Counted from the stretch's first letter, positions 1 through 6,801 are shown. The stretch: 6,987 bases of DNA from Rickettsiales bacterium (GCA_031281335.1 JAITFM010000050.1:1-6987); one strand, 5' to 3'. A program made the numbers and translations. Notes: generated from the letters alone by a model not told the origin.

Positions 1-2099
1 CACCACATATTTGAAAAATTAAACCAACTAGCTGAAAATACTTCTCGTGCAATGCTCATTGGCAGCTTTTTATCACGCAGATATCTCTCAAGAATATTGT
101 GTACCATAGTGCCAAATTCCAATATCGATGGCTTAAAATTTAAGTCTTTCAGCTGTCTAAGGTTCAGTATATATTCAACGTAAAATGAATAAGGGTTACG
201 AATCAGTTTTTCTACCGCACTGCAAGACATCACTTGCATTGTTTCTTCTCTGACCTCAGCTTGAGGTTTTTGCATAGGCTGAGTACATGGCACAACACAT
301 TCAGGCGTATTTAATATTCTTAGCCAATCGCAATAAGGATACTTTGATCCCTGTAACAGAACTTCTAAACGCTGCAATAGAATTGGCTTCCTGTTGCTTA
401 GCAATCTTGTTATGTACACTTTACTTGCGCCAAACAAATCGCGCAGAGTATATAAAAAATACCCCTGCTCCTCTTGCACGGAAGGAAGGTTGTATTTTTC
501 TCTCGTCAGCGCATTCAAAAACGGATTTTGAAAACTTGGCATATCATAAAATCCAGCAAGTATTACAACTTTATTGTGATATAAACTGAATCTATTGAAG
601 TTGCTTGCTACAGAAAAAAACTCTTTCTTCAAAAACAAGGTTAGAATTTGGCTATATAACTCTAGGGAACACTTAATCGTTATGTCCTCACATGCATTTA
701 AGAAATCACGGGTAAAATTACCTACTTCATTATTTAGCTCTGAAAAATCTACCCCAGAAAGCAAATTAATACACTGCAGATGAGCTGTTACCACATCAGA
801 AACAGGGCAATTTATAGAATTAAGTAAAGGATTAAATATAGCTTCTAACTTATTGATAATAATCAATATATCCCCTTTATATTTTAGCTTTTCATGGGCA
901 TTGATAGCATTTATAATATCGCTTCGGCCGTTTGTACTGAAGCTGCGTAATATCTCTATCTCAAACTCAGATAAAATTCGAGTGTATTCTTCCTGAGTGT
1001 AACCAAAAGTCACTAGCCTATGTTTAAGAAGAGAAAGAAGTGCCACGCTATTCCAATTTGAGGTCAAAACTTCGACACTATAAAGCAGAAGCGTTATATA
1101 AGAATAGTTTTCCGACATAGAACACGCCATACGAGTTGCAAGTAATTTATCAAAGACAAACAAAGAAACGTTTTCATAACTTTCATTCTCTATAATTAGT
1201 GACGTCACTTGTGCTTCTTCCCCCCTCGAATCACAAGTTATGACTTCGATATTTCCAATGCACCCATTGCTAACCTTGCTAAGATCGGCAGTTGTATCAA
1301 AGATGTAATCAATAATTTCGTTATCCACGGTGTTCAAGCAGATAACATTTTTCCTATCTACATTTAAATAATCGAGCAGATCTTTCAGGCAATATTGATA
1401 GTGTTTTTTATCAAGCGATTCCCAGTCTTTCTCTTTAATTCTCAGATTCAGGTTAGGTAAAATTATCTTTCCAAGTGGTAGGCCATATATAGCTTTAATC
1501 AATAACTTATAGATCTCACCCTTTCCAATTCCAACAAATATTATATGTTGATCTTTCTGCAGAGAGGCTATCATATTGTTTATGTAGTCACTTTTATGTT
1601 CTAGTATATCTACTACTCCCAGACCTTTTAAAGTGTTACTCCAAGTTTTGACAAGTAAGTTTATGAAATTCTCTATTTTTTTTGAGTGCCCATCGAACTG
1701 ACAATAATCTGCTATTTGGATATATTGGATTTTATCAAGCAGTGATGGCAAGCTATAAGCCAAGTCAATGGGAAAATTATCATTGTTTTCTTTATTCCAC
1801 TCCAATATGAATTGAATCAACAGCAGTGTCCTTTTTGTCGGTTTGATAACTTTAACTCTATCAAGATTTAATATTAAATCTTCCTCATCGATGTTCTCTA
1901 GCGAAACTATCTCTGGTAAAATTACGCATTTTTTAGCGCTGCAATTCTTGAATGCACTCAGTAGCGCTATTACATCCCTCTTGCAAGGAAGAATGACCTT
2001 TACCTTGGAAATTTCTTCTTTTCCATACTCAGAAAATATGTGCTCAGTCAGCACATCAAAAAAGGATTCATCTACGTCAGCAGTAAAAACTCTTCCCAT
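1..2099 (-). CDS. addB: AddB-like double-strand break repair protein (alphaproteobacterial type), 3' end outside window
   Basis: The minus strand is open from ATG at 2099-2097 to the window edge, giving 699 codons without a stop. I translated it by hand. The order of conserved blocks matches my memory of alphaproteobacterial AddB: an N-terminal VFTADVDESFFDVL, then ILPCKRDVIALLSAF (36-50) and ILPEIVSLENIDEEDL (60-75), where the family has ILPTRRA and LLPRI.PLGDVDE. The block around 186-219 (IIFVGIGKGE, then LPLGKIILPNLNL) replaces the family's AAGSTGSIPAT and LPQG.VVLPGLD. Near the end, VMSCSAVEKLIRNPYSFY (623-640) and EFGTMVHNILERYL (661-674, His667) look like the start of a PD-(D/E)XK nuclease domain. 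AddB partners AddA in resecting broken DNA ends for RecA recombination in the cytoplasm. The family is usually longer, so the nuclease core and C-terminus should lie beyond position 1. The helicase-like part is strongly diverged. A GTG at 2111 is an alternative start, with an in-frame stop (TAA) just upstream of it. The ATG fits the family N-terminus better. Confidence 0.72.
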   Translation of the reverse strand, partial: MGRVFTADVDESFFDVLTEHIFSEYGKEEISKVKVILPCKRDVIALLSAFKNCSAKKCVILPEIVSLENIDEEDLILNLDRVKVIKPTKRTLLLIQFILEWNKENNDNFPIDLAYSLPSLLDKIQYIQIADYCQFDGHSKKIENFINLLVKTWSNTLKGLGVVDILEHKSDYINNMIASLQKDQHIIFVGIGKGEIYKLLIKAIYGLPLGKIILPNLNLRIKEKDWESLDKKHYQYCLKDLLDYLNVDRKNVICLNTVDNEIIDYIFDTTADLSKVSNGCIGNIEVITCDSRGEEAQVTSLIIENESYENVSLFVFDKLLATRMACSMSENYSYITLLLYSVEVLTSNWNSVALLSLLKHRLVTFGYTQEEYTRILSEFEIEILRSFSTNGRSDIINAINAHEKLKYKGDILIIINKLEAIFNPLLNSINCPVSDVVTAHLQCINLLSGVDFSELNNEVGNFTRDFLNACEDITIKCSLELYSQILTLFLKKEFFSVASNFNRFSLYHNKVVILAGFYDMPSFQNPFLNALTREKYNLPSVQEEQGYFLYTLRDLFGASKVYITRLLSNRKPILLQRLEVLLQGSKYPYCDWLRILNTPECVVPCTQPMQKPQAEVREETMQVMSCSAVEKLIRNPYSFYVEYILNLRQLKDLNFKPSILEFGTMVHNILERYLRDKKLPMSIAREVFSASWFNFSNMW

Positions 2100-2197
2100 G
2101 AAAAATGACACTAGTACGATGTTTTATTGTACAGCAAAATATAAATGTGCTCACAGTTTCTTATGCTATTATATATTAAAATCTTTTATAACATTAC
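2100..2197. promoter_or_regulatory. Divergent intergenic region between addB and purL
   Basis: These 98 bases separate two divergent start codons, so promoters for both genes should lie here. The stretch is very AT-rich. On the minus strand a perfect TATAAT occurs at 2173-2168 and a TACAAT lies nearer to addB, but neither has a convincing -35 hexamer at the right distance. On the plus strand several TATATT/TAAAAT-like hexamers are present and I cannot pick one. Neither start codon has a strong Shine-Dalgarno sequence. The inference of a shared control region rests on geometry more than on clear boxes. Confidence 0.35.
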
Positions 2198-5100
2198 ATG
2201 GCAAACATCAGAATAGAAGTTTTAAACAAATGTAAGCAAATTGGCAACAGATGGCTAGTCAACGTTTACTCAATTTACATAAGCAAAGAATTACCATCAA
2301 AATTACATGAAGAAATCTGTGGGCTATTTTACAATAAGATCATACAAAACTGCCGTTATTACTTCTACAACGAAGACCTTGAAGAAGTTCAGTATGATTT
2401 CATAGAACCGCAAGCTAAGTGGGGCTTGGAGATAAGCTTTCTACCTGGCATGACCGATAACGTAGGCAATACGGCAAAACAAATTGTCAGAGAGTATTTA
2501 ATTAGCAAGGGCTATATCGATCCATCTGTCATGCAAATTTCCCCCTCTGTCATCCCAGCGCGTGACGCTGGAATCTATAGATCCCAGTGTCTGGACACTG
2601 GGATGACGGACGAAAGGGCTGGAATGACACCAATTGAGATCAACGCAAGAAGTTCAAAACTAATCTTGGGCAAAGGAAGCATACCAACCGAAGATGATAT
2701 AGAATTCAACCCTATCACTGAGTATTGCACGCTTATTTATAAGGAAAACGGCAATTGCCATTGGAAGCACTGCAGTAAACAAAATACCTCACCTGGTGTC
2801 ATTCCAGCGCGTAATGCTGGAATCTATGGATCCCAGTGTCAGGGCACTGGGATGACAGATGGTAGTACTAAACCTGTCAACCTCAATGTAAGTGACCAAG
2901 AGCTTGAAAAGATTAGCAGAGATGGAATCGATGGTAATGGCACTTTAGGGCTCTCTCTCGCAGCAATGAAAGCTATAAAGGATTACTTCAAAAAACTTGG
3001 TAGAAATCCATATGATATTGAACTTGAGTCCCTAGCACAGACTTGGTCTGAGCATTGCAAACACAACATCTTTTGTTCTCCCATTGATGAAATAAAAGAT
3101 GGCCTATATGCACATTATATTAAGCGTGCAACGCGTGAGATAAATTCTGACATATGCGTATCAGTTTTCTCCGACAACGCAGGAGGAATAATTTTTGACG
3201 ATGATTACTTGATTGTAGATAAAGTTGAAACTCACAATAGTCCTTCAGCTCTCGATCCTTTTGGCGGAGCAATGACTGGAGTGCTTGGAGTTAATCGCGA
3301 TATATTGGGCTTTGGCAAAGGTGCAGTGCCTATAATGAATACCTACTATTTTTGCTTTGCCGAAGAAGCAAAAGGCAAATTTTATAGGGATAAAGAGCGC
3401 ACTGATGAAATTTTGCCACCAAAATATATCATGAAAGAAGTAATTCACGGCGTTAATGTTGCTGGCAATTGCTCTGGCATTCCAACACAACTTGGATCGG
3501 TATATTTTGACGATAGATTTTGTGGAAAGCCACTAGTCTTTGTTGGAAGTGTTGGAATTATTCCACGCAATATAAATAATGCACCTTCACACATTAAAAA
3601 GCCCAAAAATGGTGATAAAATCGTAATTATTGGCGGAAGGGTTGGAAGAGATGGAATTCACGGTGCAACGTTTTCCTCAGAGGCACTATCGGGAAATAGC
3701 CCTTCAACAGTTGTGCAAATTGGTGATCCTATAACGCAAAAAAAATTGTCCAATGCCGTCATAGAGGCAAGAGATCTTGGTCTTTACAATACAATAACGG
3801 ATAACGGAGCAGGCGGTCTATCGTCATCTATCGGTGAAATGGGAAAGGATGGATTTGAAGTTGATTTAAGCAAGGTTCCACTTAAAAACGATGGTATTGC
3901 TCCGTGGGAAATATGGATATCAGAATCGCAAGAGAGAATGACCTTAGCAGTGCCGGAAGAAAATCTTCCTGCGTTTAAGCAAATCATGAAAAAACACGAT
4001 GTGGAAGTCAGCGTAATTGGAGAGTTTAATAGTACAGGTGTGTCGACAGTTCGATTCGTTTCCGCTTCACCGATAATGAATATCGAAACTGAGTTCCTAC
4101 ATAATGGCAATCCTAAAATGCATTTACAAACAAAGCCGTGGTCTAAGGGGCCTACAGCACCCTTTTCTGTCATCCCAGCGCTTGAACGGGCTTTGCCTCT
4201 TCTCGAGAAACATTATGGCTCTGATCATTTTCAAGTTGTTAAACCACTGGCAAGTCTCACTGAAATCCAGAAAAAAGAAGAATGGATCCCAGTGTCAAGC
4301 ACTGGGATGACACCACATCAAGAAACTGAACTAAAAGAAATGCTGAGCAGACCAAACATTTGCAGCAAAGAGTTCATAGTGGTGCAATATGATCATGAAG
4401 TCCAAGGATCGTCAGTGCTGAAACCATTGCAGGGCAAAGGAAGAGTGTGTAGCGAAGCTGTTGTTTCAAGACCAGTTCTTTCCTCAAACAAAGGTGTTGT
4501 GAAATCACATGGGTTCGGCTCAAGTTATGGAGAAATCGACACTTACCACATGGCAGCATGCGCGATTGACACTGCCATACGCAACTATGTAGCTGCAGGA
4601 GGAAGTATAAATCATCTAGCGTTGCTCGACAATTTTTGCTGGTGTAATGCTTACAATCCAGAAAGGCTGTGGCAACTAAAGAGAGCCGCGGAGGCTTGTT
4701 ATGACTTTGCAGCTGCATTTAAAACCCCATTCATATCCGGAAAAGATAGCATGTTCAACGACTTCAAAGGGTATGATGAAAATGGCGAGAAAGTTATGAT
4801 ATCTGCGCCACCTTCATTACTTATCTCAGCAATTGGAGTTATAGAAAATATTGAAAATGCAGTATCGCTTGACGCAAAAATGCCGGGGGACTTGATATAT
4901 GTGCTTGGTACAACATACGACGAACTTGGCAGATCTGAGTATCAATTATATAGTGGAACAGGTAATAACAACGTACCAAAAGTCGATGCAAAGAGCGCCA
5001 GGAAGTTGTATGAGCGTTACAACCTTGCAATAAAAGACGGCATAATTGCCTCCGCAATTGCACCAAATCTGGGAGGATTGGCTGTTGCTCTAGCAAAATC

Positions 5101-5383
5101 GCTAATCGCAGGAGATCTCGGTGCTGAAATTGATCTCTCACTAGTGCCAGTAGGGAAAACACAAAATGAAGATACAATAAACAAGATAATAATGTTTTCT
5201 GAATCACAAAGTAGAATTTTGGTTACTATTGCTCCGCAAAATCAGCAGAGATTTGAAGAATTGTTTAAATGTATAGTTTTTTCGTGTATCGGCAAAGTGA
5301 CAGAGGAGAAAACCCTAAATATAAAGGATATCTTAAAAGTAGATCTGAAAGATTTAGGGAACAGCTATCGTAGCATAGTATAG
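2198..5383 (+). CDS. purL: Phosphoribosylformylglycinamidine synthase, PurS-PurL fusion type without glutaminase domain
   Basis: This 1061-residue enzyme catalyses the ATP-dependent conversion of FGAR to FGAM, the fourth step of de novo purine synthesis, in the cytoplasm. Residues 1 to about 240 look PurS-like, including the marker PGMTDNVGNTA (83-93). The synthase part starts near 245. Its hallmarks are LAQTWSEHCKHNIF (279-292, with the active-site His286), VDKVETHNSPSALDPFGGAMTG (340-361, nucleotide/Mg binding), GRVGRDGIHGATF (480-492), ITDNGAGGLSSSIGEMG (533-549), SESQERM (575-581), QYDHEVQGS (730-738), ISGKDSMFND (846-855) and FSESQSR (1000-1006). No class I glutaminase domain follows, so a separate PurQ must supply ammonia. 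The length and order resemble the roughly 1000-residue PurSL proteins more than the 740-residue PurL or the 1300-residue three-domain form. Three copies or partial copies of a palindromic repeat are translated within it (residues 118-137, 201-220 and 658-705). An in-frame TAA at 2189-2191 fixes the start at this ATG or later, and the MANIRIEV opening fits the family. Confidence 0.95.
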   Translation: MANIRIEVLNKCKQIGNRWLVNVYSIYISKELPSKLHEEICGLFYNKIIQNCRYYFYNEDLEEVQYDFIEPQAKWGLEISFLPGMTDNVGNTAKQIVREYLISKGYIDPSVMQISPSVIPARDAGIYRSQCLDTGMTDERAGMTPIEINARSSKLILGKGSIPTEDDIEFNPITEYCTLIYKENGNCHWKHCSKQNTSPGVIPARNAGIYGSQCQGTGMTDGSTKPVNLNVSDQELEKISRDGIDGNGTLGLSLAAMKAIKDYFKKLGRNPYDIELESLAQTWSEHCKHNIFCSPIDEIKDGLYAHYIKRATREINSDICVSVFSDNAGGIIFDDDYLIVDKVETHNSPSALDPFGGAMTGVLGVNRDILGFGKGAVPIMNTYYFCFAEEAKGKFYRDKERTDEILPPKYIMKEVIHGVNVAGNCSGIPTQLGSVYFDDRFCGKPLVFVGSVGIIPRNINNAPSHIKKPKNGDKIVIIGGRVGRDGIHGATFSSEALSGNSPSTVVQIGDPITQKKLSNAVIEARDLGLYNTITDNGAGGLSSSIGEMGKDGFEVDLSKVPLKNDGIAPWEIWISESQERMTLAVPEENLPAFKQIMKKHDVEVSVIGEFNSTGVSTVRFVSASPIMNIETEFLHNGNPKMHLQTKPWSKGPTAPFSVIPALERALPLLEKHYGSDHFQVVKPLASLTEIQKKEEWIPVSSTGMTPHQETELKEMLSRPNICSKEFIVVQYDHEVQGSSVLKPLQGKGRVCSEAVVSRPVLSSNKGVVKSHGFGSSYGEIDTYHMAACAIDTAIRNYVAAGGSINHLALLDNFCWCNAYNPERLWQLKRAAEACYDFAAAFKTPFISGKDSMFNDFKGYDENGEKVMISAPPSLLISAIGVIENIENAVSLDAKMPGDLIYVLGTTYDELGRSEYQLYSGTGNNNVPKVDAKSARKLYERYNLAIKDGIIASAIAPNLGGLAVALAKSLIAGDLGAEIDLSLVPVGKTQNEDTINKIIMFSESQSRILVTIAPQNQQRFEELFKCIVFSCIGKVTEEKTLNIKDILKVDLKDLGNSYRSIV
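2549..2607 (+). repeat. Protein-coding palindromic element, copy 1 (in purL)
   Basis: This 59-bp element begins GTCATCCCAG (2549-2558) and ends with its exact reverse complement CTGGGATGAC (2598-2607). It contains two nested hairpins: CCAGCG/CGCTGG around CGTGA, and ATCCCAGTGTC/GACACTGGGAT with a 2-base loop. It is read in the purL frame as VIPARDAGIYRSQCLDTGMT (residues 118-137). The peptide interrupts the PurS-like part between the DNVGNTA block and SSKLILGKG. The form matches the palindromic elements known from Wolbachia and Rickettsia genes; the family name is from memory and was not searched. Confidence 0.9.
2608..2628 (+). repeat. Tail extension of palindromic copy 1
   Basis: Directly after copy 1 the sequence runs on to CTGGAATGAC (2619-2628). 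This is the exact reverse complement of GTCATTCCAG, the first 10 bases of copy 2 (2798-2807). The insertion therefore probably extends to at least 2628 and holds a third half-site, read as DERAGMT (residues 138-144). It could be the remnant of a second element abutting the first, or the element's true end. Confidence 0.55.
2798..2856 (+). repeat. Protein-coding palindromic element, copy 2 (in purL)
   Basis: This is a second 59-bp copy. By hand alignment it matches copy 1 at 53 of 59 positions with no gaps. It is read in the same frame as VIPARNAGIYGSQCQGTGMT (residues 201-220). The outer arms GTCATTCCAG/CTGGGATGAC keep pairing with one T-G wobble, and the inner hairpin ATCCCAGTG/CACTGGGAT keeps 9 perfect pairs plus a wobble and a C-G pair. 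It lies between the PurS-like part and the helical linker that precedes the synthase domain. Confidence 0.9.
4169..4181 (+). repeat. Head fragment of split palindromic copy 3 (in purL)
   Basis: These 13 bases are identical to the first 13 of copy 1 (GTCATCCCAGCGC) and are in the same purL frame (VIPA, residues 658-661). After them the similarity stops. The first 10 bases are a perfect inverted match to 4302-4311, the end of the tail fragment, 123 bases downstream. The match could be chance taken alone, but the shared frame and the partner tail argue for a broken element. Confidence 0.6.
4284..4311 (+). repeat. Tail fragment of split palindromic copy 3 (in purL)
   Basis: The sequence GGATCCCAGTGTC...CACTGGGATGAC matches the second half of copies 1 and 2 and forms a 9-bp hairpin ATCCCAGTG/CACTGGGAT with a 5-base loop. 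The loop is one base shorter than in the other copies, so the left arm is read in a shifted frame (IPVSS instead of SQC), while the right arm returns to the usual TGMT. It lies in the linker between the two halves of the synthase, just before the LSRPNICSKEF block. Confidence 0.85.
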
Positions 5384-5401
5384 AATATTTTTTTTATTAT
5401 G

Positions 5402-5438
5402 CTAAATAACTCTTTTACTATATGCAATGTTTATTTAG
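5402..5438 (+). terminator. Weak AT-rich inverted repeat after purL
   Basis: CTAAATAA (5402-5409) and TTATTTAG (5431-5438) form an 8-bp stem with a 21-base loop, 18 bases after the purL stop. A run of eight T lies just before the stem (near 5389-5396), not after it, so this is a poor intrinsic terminator. It may instead be random AT-rich symmetry. TAGAAT at 5435-5440 could serve as a -10 box for the next gene, but without a good -35. Confidence 0.2.
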
Positions 5439-5470
5439 AATGGATGTATGTTATTAAATTTGGGTAGATT

Positions 5471-5983
5471 ATGTCTATTTTATCAATACTCTTGTTCATC
5501 AGTCTTTCTTTACTTAACAATTCAAATAAATTGATGATATGCACTGCCCTAGTTACGGGAGCTGCTCTAGCTGTAAATTCAATGGTTAAGTTCTACGGCA
5601 AGAGAGAAGCTATATGTAGCTTAATAACGTGTACAGTGTTATGTTGTGTTCTTAAATGGCAAAATTTCAGCCCAATAATACTAATTTCATACACCGCAAT
5701 TTTAGTATCCCTTCTTTCAAGTATCATTATTTTTGAAAAATTAAAGTCTAAGTTTGACTTTCATATAACAAATTTCATTGCTTTAATTATAGCATCAGTA
5801 GTTGACAGTACTGTTGTGTATGTCGGATTACTACACAAATTTCCCGCAGGTAAATGCTTATCGATATACATTAGAGATTTAGCTTTCAAATTTTCTTATA
5901 TATCAATATTAAGTATCTGCTTACTAGTAGCAACACACTTACTCCGTTGGGCAAAGAAGAAGCATATTAAGCTTTTCGCATGA
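5471..5983 (+). CDS. Small multi-pass membrane protein, possibly a reduced VUT/YhhQ-type (queuosine precursor) transporter
   Basis: This 170-residue protein is almost entirely hydrophobic, with about six likely membrane segments near residues 3-16, 22-37, 47-62, 67-87, 101-121 and 137-158. It ends in a basic tail (RWAKKKHIK). The order of weak motifs resembles the VUT/DUF165 family: VKFYGKREA (39-47) where the family has an EVYGKKRA-like loop, then ILVSLLSSIIIFEKLKSK (77-94), then NFIALIIASVVDSTVV (101-116) where the family has an RN..ST...Q..D pattern, with Asp112 kept. That family takes up queuosine precursors across the inner membrane. The protein is shorter than the usual 200 or more residues, and several expected polar residues are missing. 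An in-frame TAG at 5465-5467 rules out an upstream start. It lies 87 bases after purL on the same strand, with no sign of functional coupling. The coding call is good; the family is a guess. Confidence 0.7.
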   Translation: MSILSILLFISLSLLNNSNKLMICTALVTGAALAVNSMVKFYGKREAICSLITCTVLCCVLKWQNFSPIILISYTAILVSLLSSIIIFEKLKSKFDFHITNFIALIIASVVDSTVVYVGLLHKFPAGKCLSIYIRDLAFKFSYISILSICLLVATHLLRWAKKKHIKLFA

Positions 5984-6120
5984 CCTGTTTTCATGACCCG
6001 CGTTTCTCAAGCCACATCGCCAGTAAACGTCGGCTAAGCTTAAATCTGCTACAGTAACTTCAAAATATATTGACTTTATGTACAATATTAGCTTTAAACC
6101 AGTAAAGTAGGTTTCAACAC
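5984..6120 (+). promoter_or_regulatory. Intergenic region with candidate promoter for the TonB/TolA-like gene
   Basis: TTGACT (6070-6075) is followed, after 17 bases, by TTTAAA (6093-6098), a plausible sigma-70 promoter 23 bases before the next start codon. TACAAT at 6081-6086 is an alternative -10. GTAGG lies about nine bases before the ATG as a weak ribosome binding site. The first part, roughly 5984-6050, is visibly richer in G and C than its surroundings and has no gene I recognise. Confidence 0.4.
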
Positions 6121-6771
6121 ATGCGCTTTCTTTGTTCTAATTATGTTCTTTTTTTGTCTTTATGTTGTCTTTCATTTTTTCTGTTACCTTCAATAGAGGC
6201 CCAAACAAACGATACGTTGGCAGCGGAATTTGCCCCCACACCACAAAGGAAAAAAAAGGTAGTTGAGCAACTGAGTACCGATGTTATGAAACAAACAGCA
6301 CAACCGAGGCAAATCATAGAAATGCAAGAAGAAGTCAATATCGACGAAAGCAGCCCAATTCCAAAAAGAAAAAAAAGTGTAGGTACAAAGCTGGAAAATG
6401 CAGTAAAGCCTAGAGAAACAGAGAATGAAATAAAAAGCGAAAAGAGTGTTGAGAGCAAAAAGAACGAGTTAGTTGTAGCAGAAATTATCAATTCTATAAG
6501 AGAAAAGCTCACAAAATGCTGGAGTATCCCTGAAAGTGTAGCTTACAAAGAAAATTTTAGTATAAAAATCAATCTATTATTATCCAATCAAGGTGAAATA
6601 ATTATGGCTGATGTAGCAGACAGTAGCTCCTACAAAAATAATCCACTTTTCAGGTCAATAGCAGATAGTGCAATGCGTGCAGCATATAAATGTAGCCCAA
6701 TAACTGGCTTGCCTGCCAAACATTACCACATTTGGCGTGAAGTGACACTAGATTTTATTCTAAATGGGTAA
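6121..6771 (+). CDS. Exported protein with TonB/TolA-like C-terminal domain
   Basis: The 216-residue product opens with a signal-like segment: MRF, a hydrophobic stretch to about residue 23, then SIEA before Gln28, which fits signal peptidase I cleavage. No lipobox is seen. Residues 30 to 117 form a charged, Lys/Glu-rich, low-complexity linker containing two copies of a basic motif, PTPQRKKKV (39-47) and PIPKRKKSV (79-87). Residues 118-216 resemble the TonB/TolA C-terminal fold: helix IINSIREKLTKCW, strand FSIKINLLLSNQGEIIMADV, a SSSY turn, helix SIADSAMRAAYKCSP, then YHIWREVTLDFIL. Such proteins span the periplasm and link the inner membrane to outer-membrane partners, as TolA does in the Tol-Pal system. 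If the signal is cleaved, it would be a soluble periplasmic protein; if uncleaved, a membrane-anchored TolA-like one. No tolQ or tolR is in the window. TolA is more likely than an iron-transport TonB in this kind of organism, but the symbol is left blank. Confidence 0.75.
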   Translation: MRFLCSNYVLFLSLCCLSFFLLPSIEAQTNDTLAAEFAPTPQRKKKVVEQLSTDVMKQTAQPRQIIEMQEEVNIDESSPIPKRKKSVGTKLENAVKPRETENEIKSEKSVESKKNELVVAEIINSIREKLTKCWSIPESVAYKENFSIKINLLLSNQGEIIMADVADSSSYKNNPLFRSIADSAMRAAYKCSPITGLPAKHYHIWREVTLDFILNG

Positions 6772-6801
6772 AATCTTAGAACAGACTGCTCACATGCAAT
6801 C

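Noticed and set aside
287..783. Two plus-strand open frames of 100 and 62 codons
   Set aside because: They lie opposite the intact, family-matching addB frame, show no recognisable domain, and are shadows.
1843..2235. Plus-strand open frame of 130 codons running into the purL start
   Set aside because: It is antisense to the addB N-terminus, Ser/Thr-rich without family features, and would overlap the start of purL.
2549..2856. A CRISPR array formed by the two repeats
   Set aside because: There are only two copies, 190 bases apart, and the interval is conserved purL coding sequence, so there is no spacer structure.
4104..4310. Plus-strand 68-codon frame inside purL, covering the split palindrome
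   Set aside because: It is an out-of-frame shadow of purL; the real frame continues through both sides with family motifs.
2549..4311. Insertion-sequence ends or a transposon bounded by the palindromes
   Set aside because: No transposase lies between them; the intervening sequence is contiguous PurL with family motifs.
3245..5207. Several minus-strand open frames of 81 to 129 codons within purL
   Set aside because: They are antisense to a highly conserved enzyme and show no domains or start signals.
5384..5401. Intrinsic terminator made of the purL 3' end and the T run
   Set aside because: The only stem before the T run (GCTA/TAGC) has 4 pairs and is not adjacent to it, which is too weak to call.
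6141..6512. Minus-strand 123-codon hydrophobic frame
   Set aside because: Its Phe/Ser/Leu-rich composition is the mirror of the Lys/Glu-rich linker of the TonB/TolA-like gene on the other strand.
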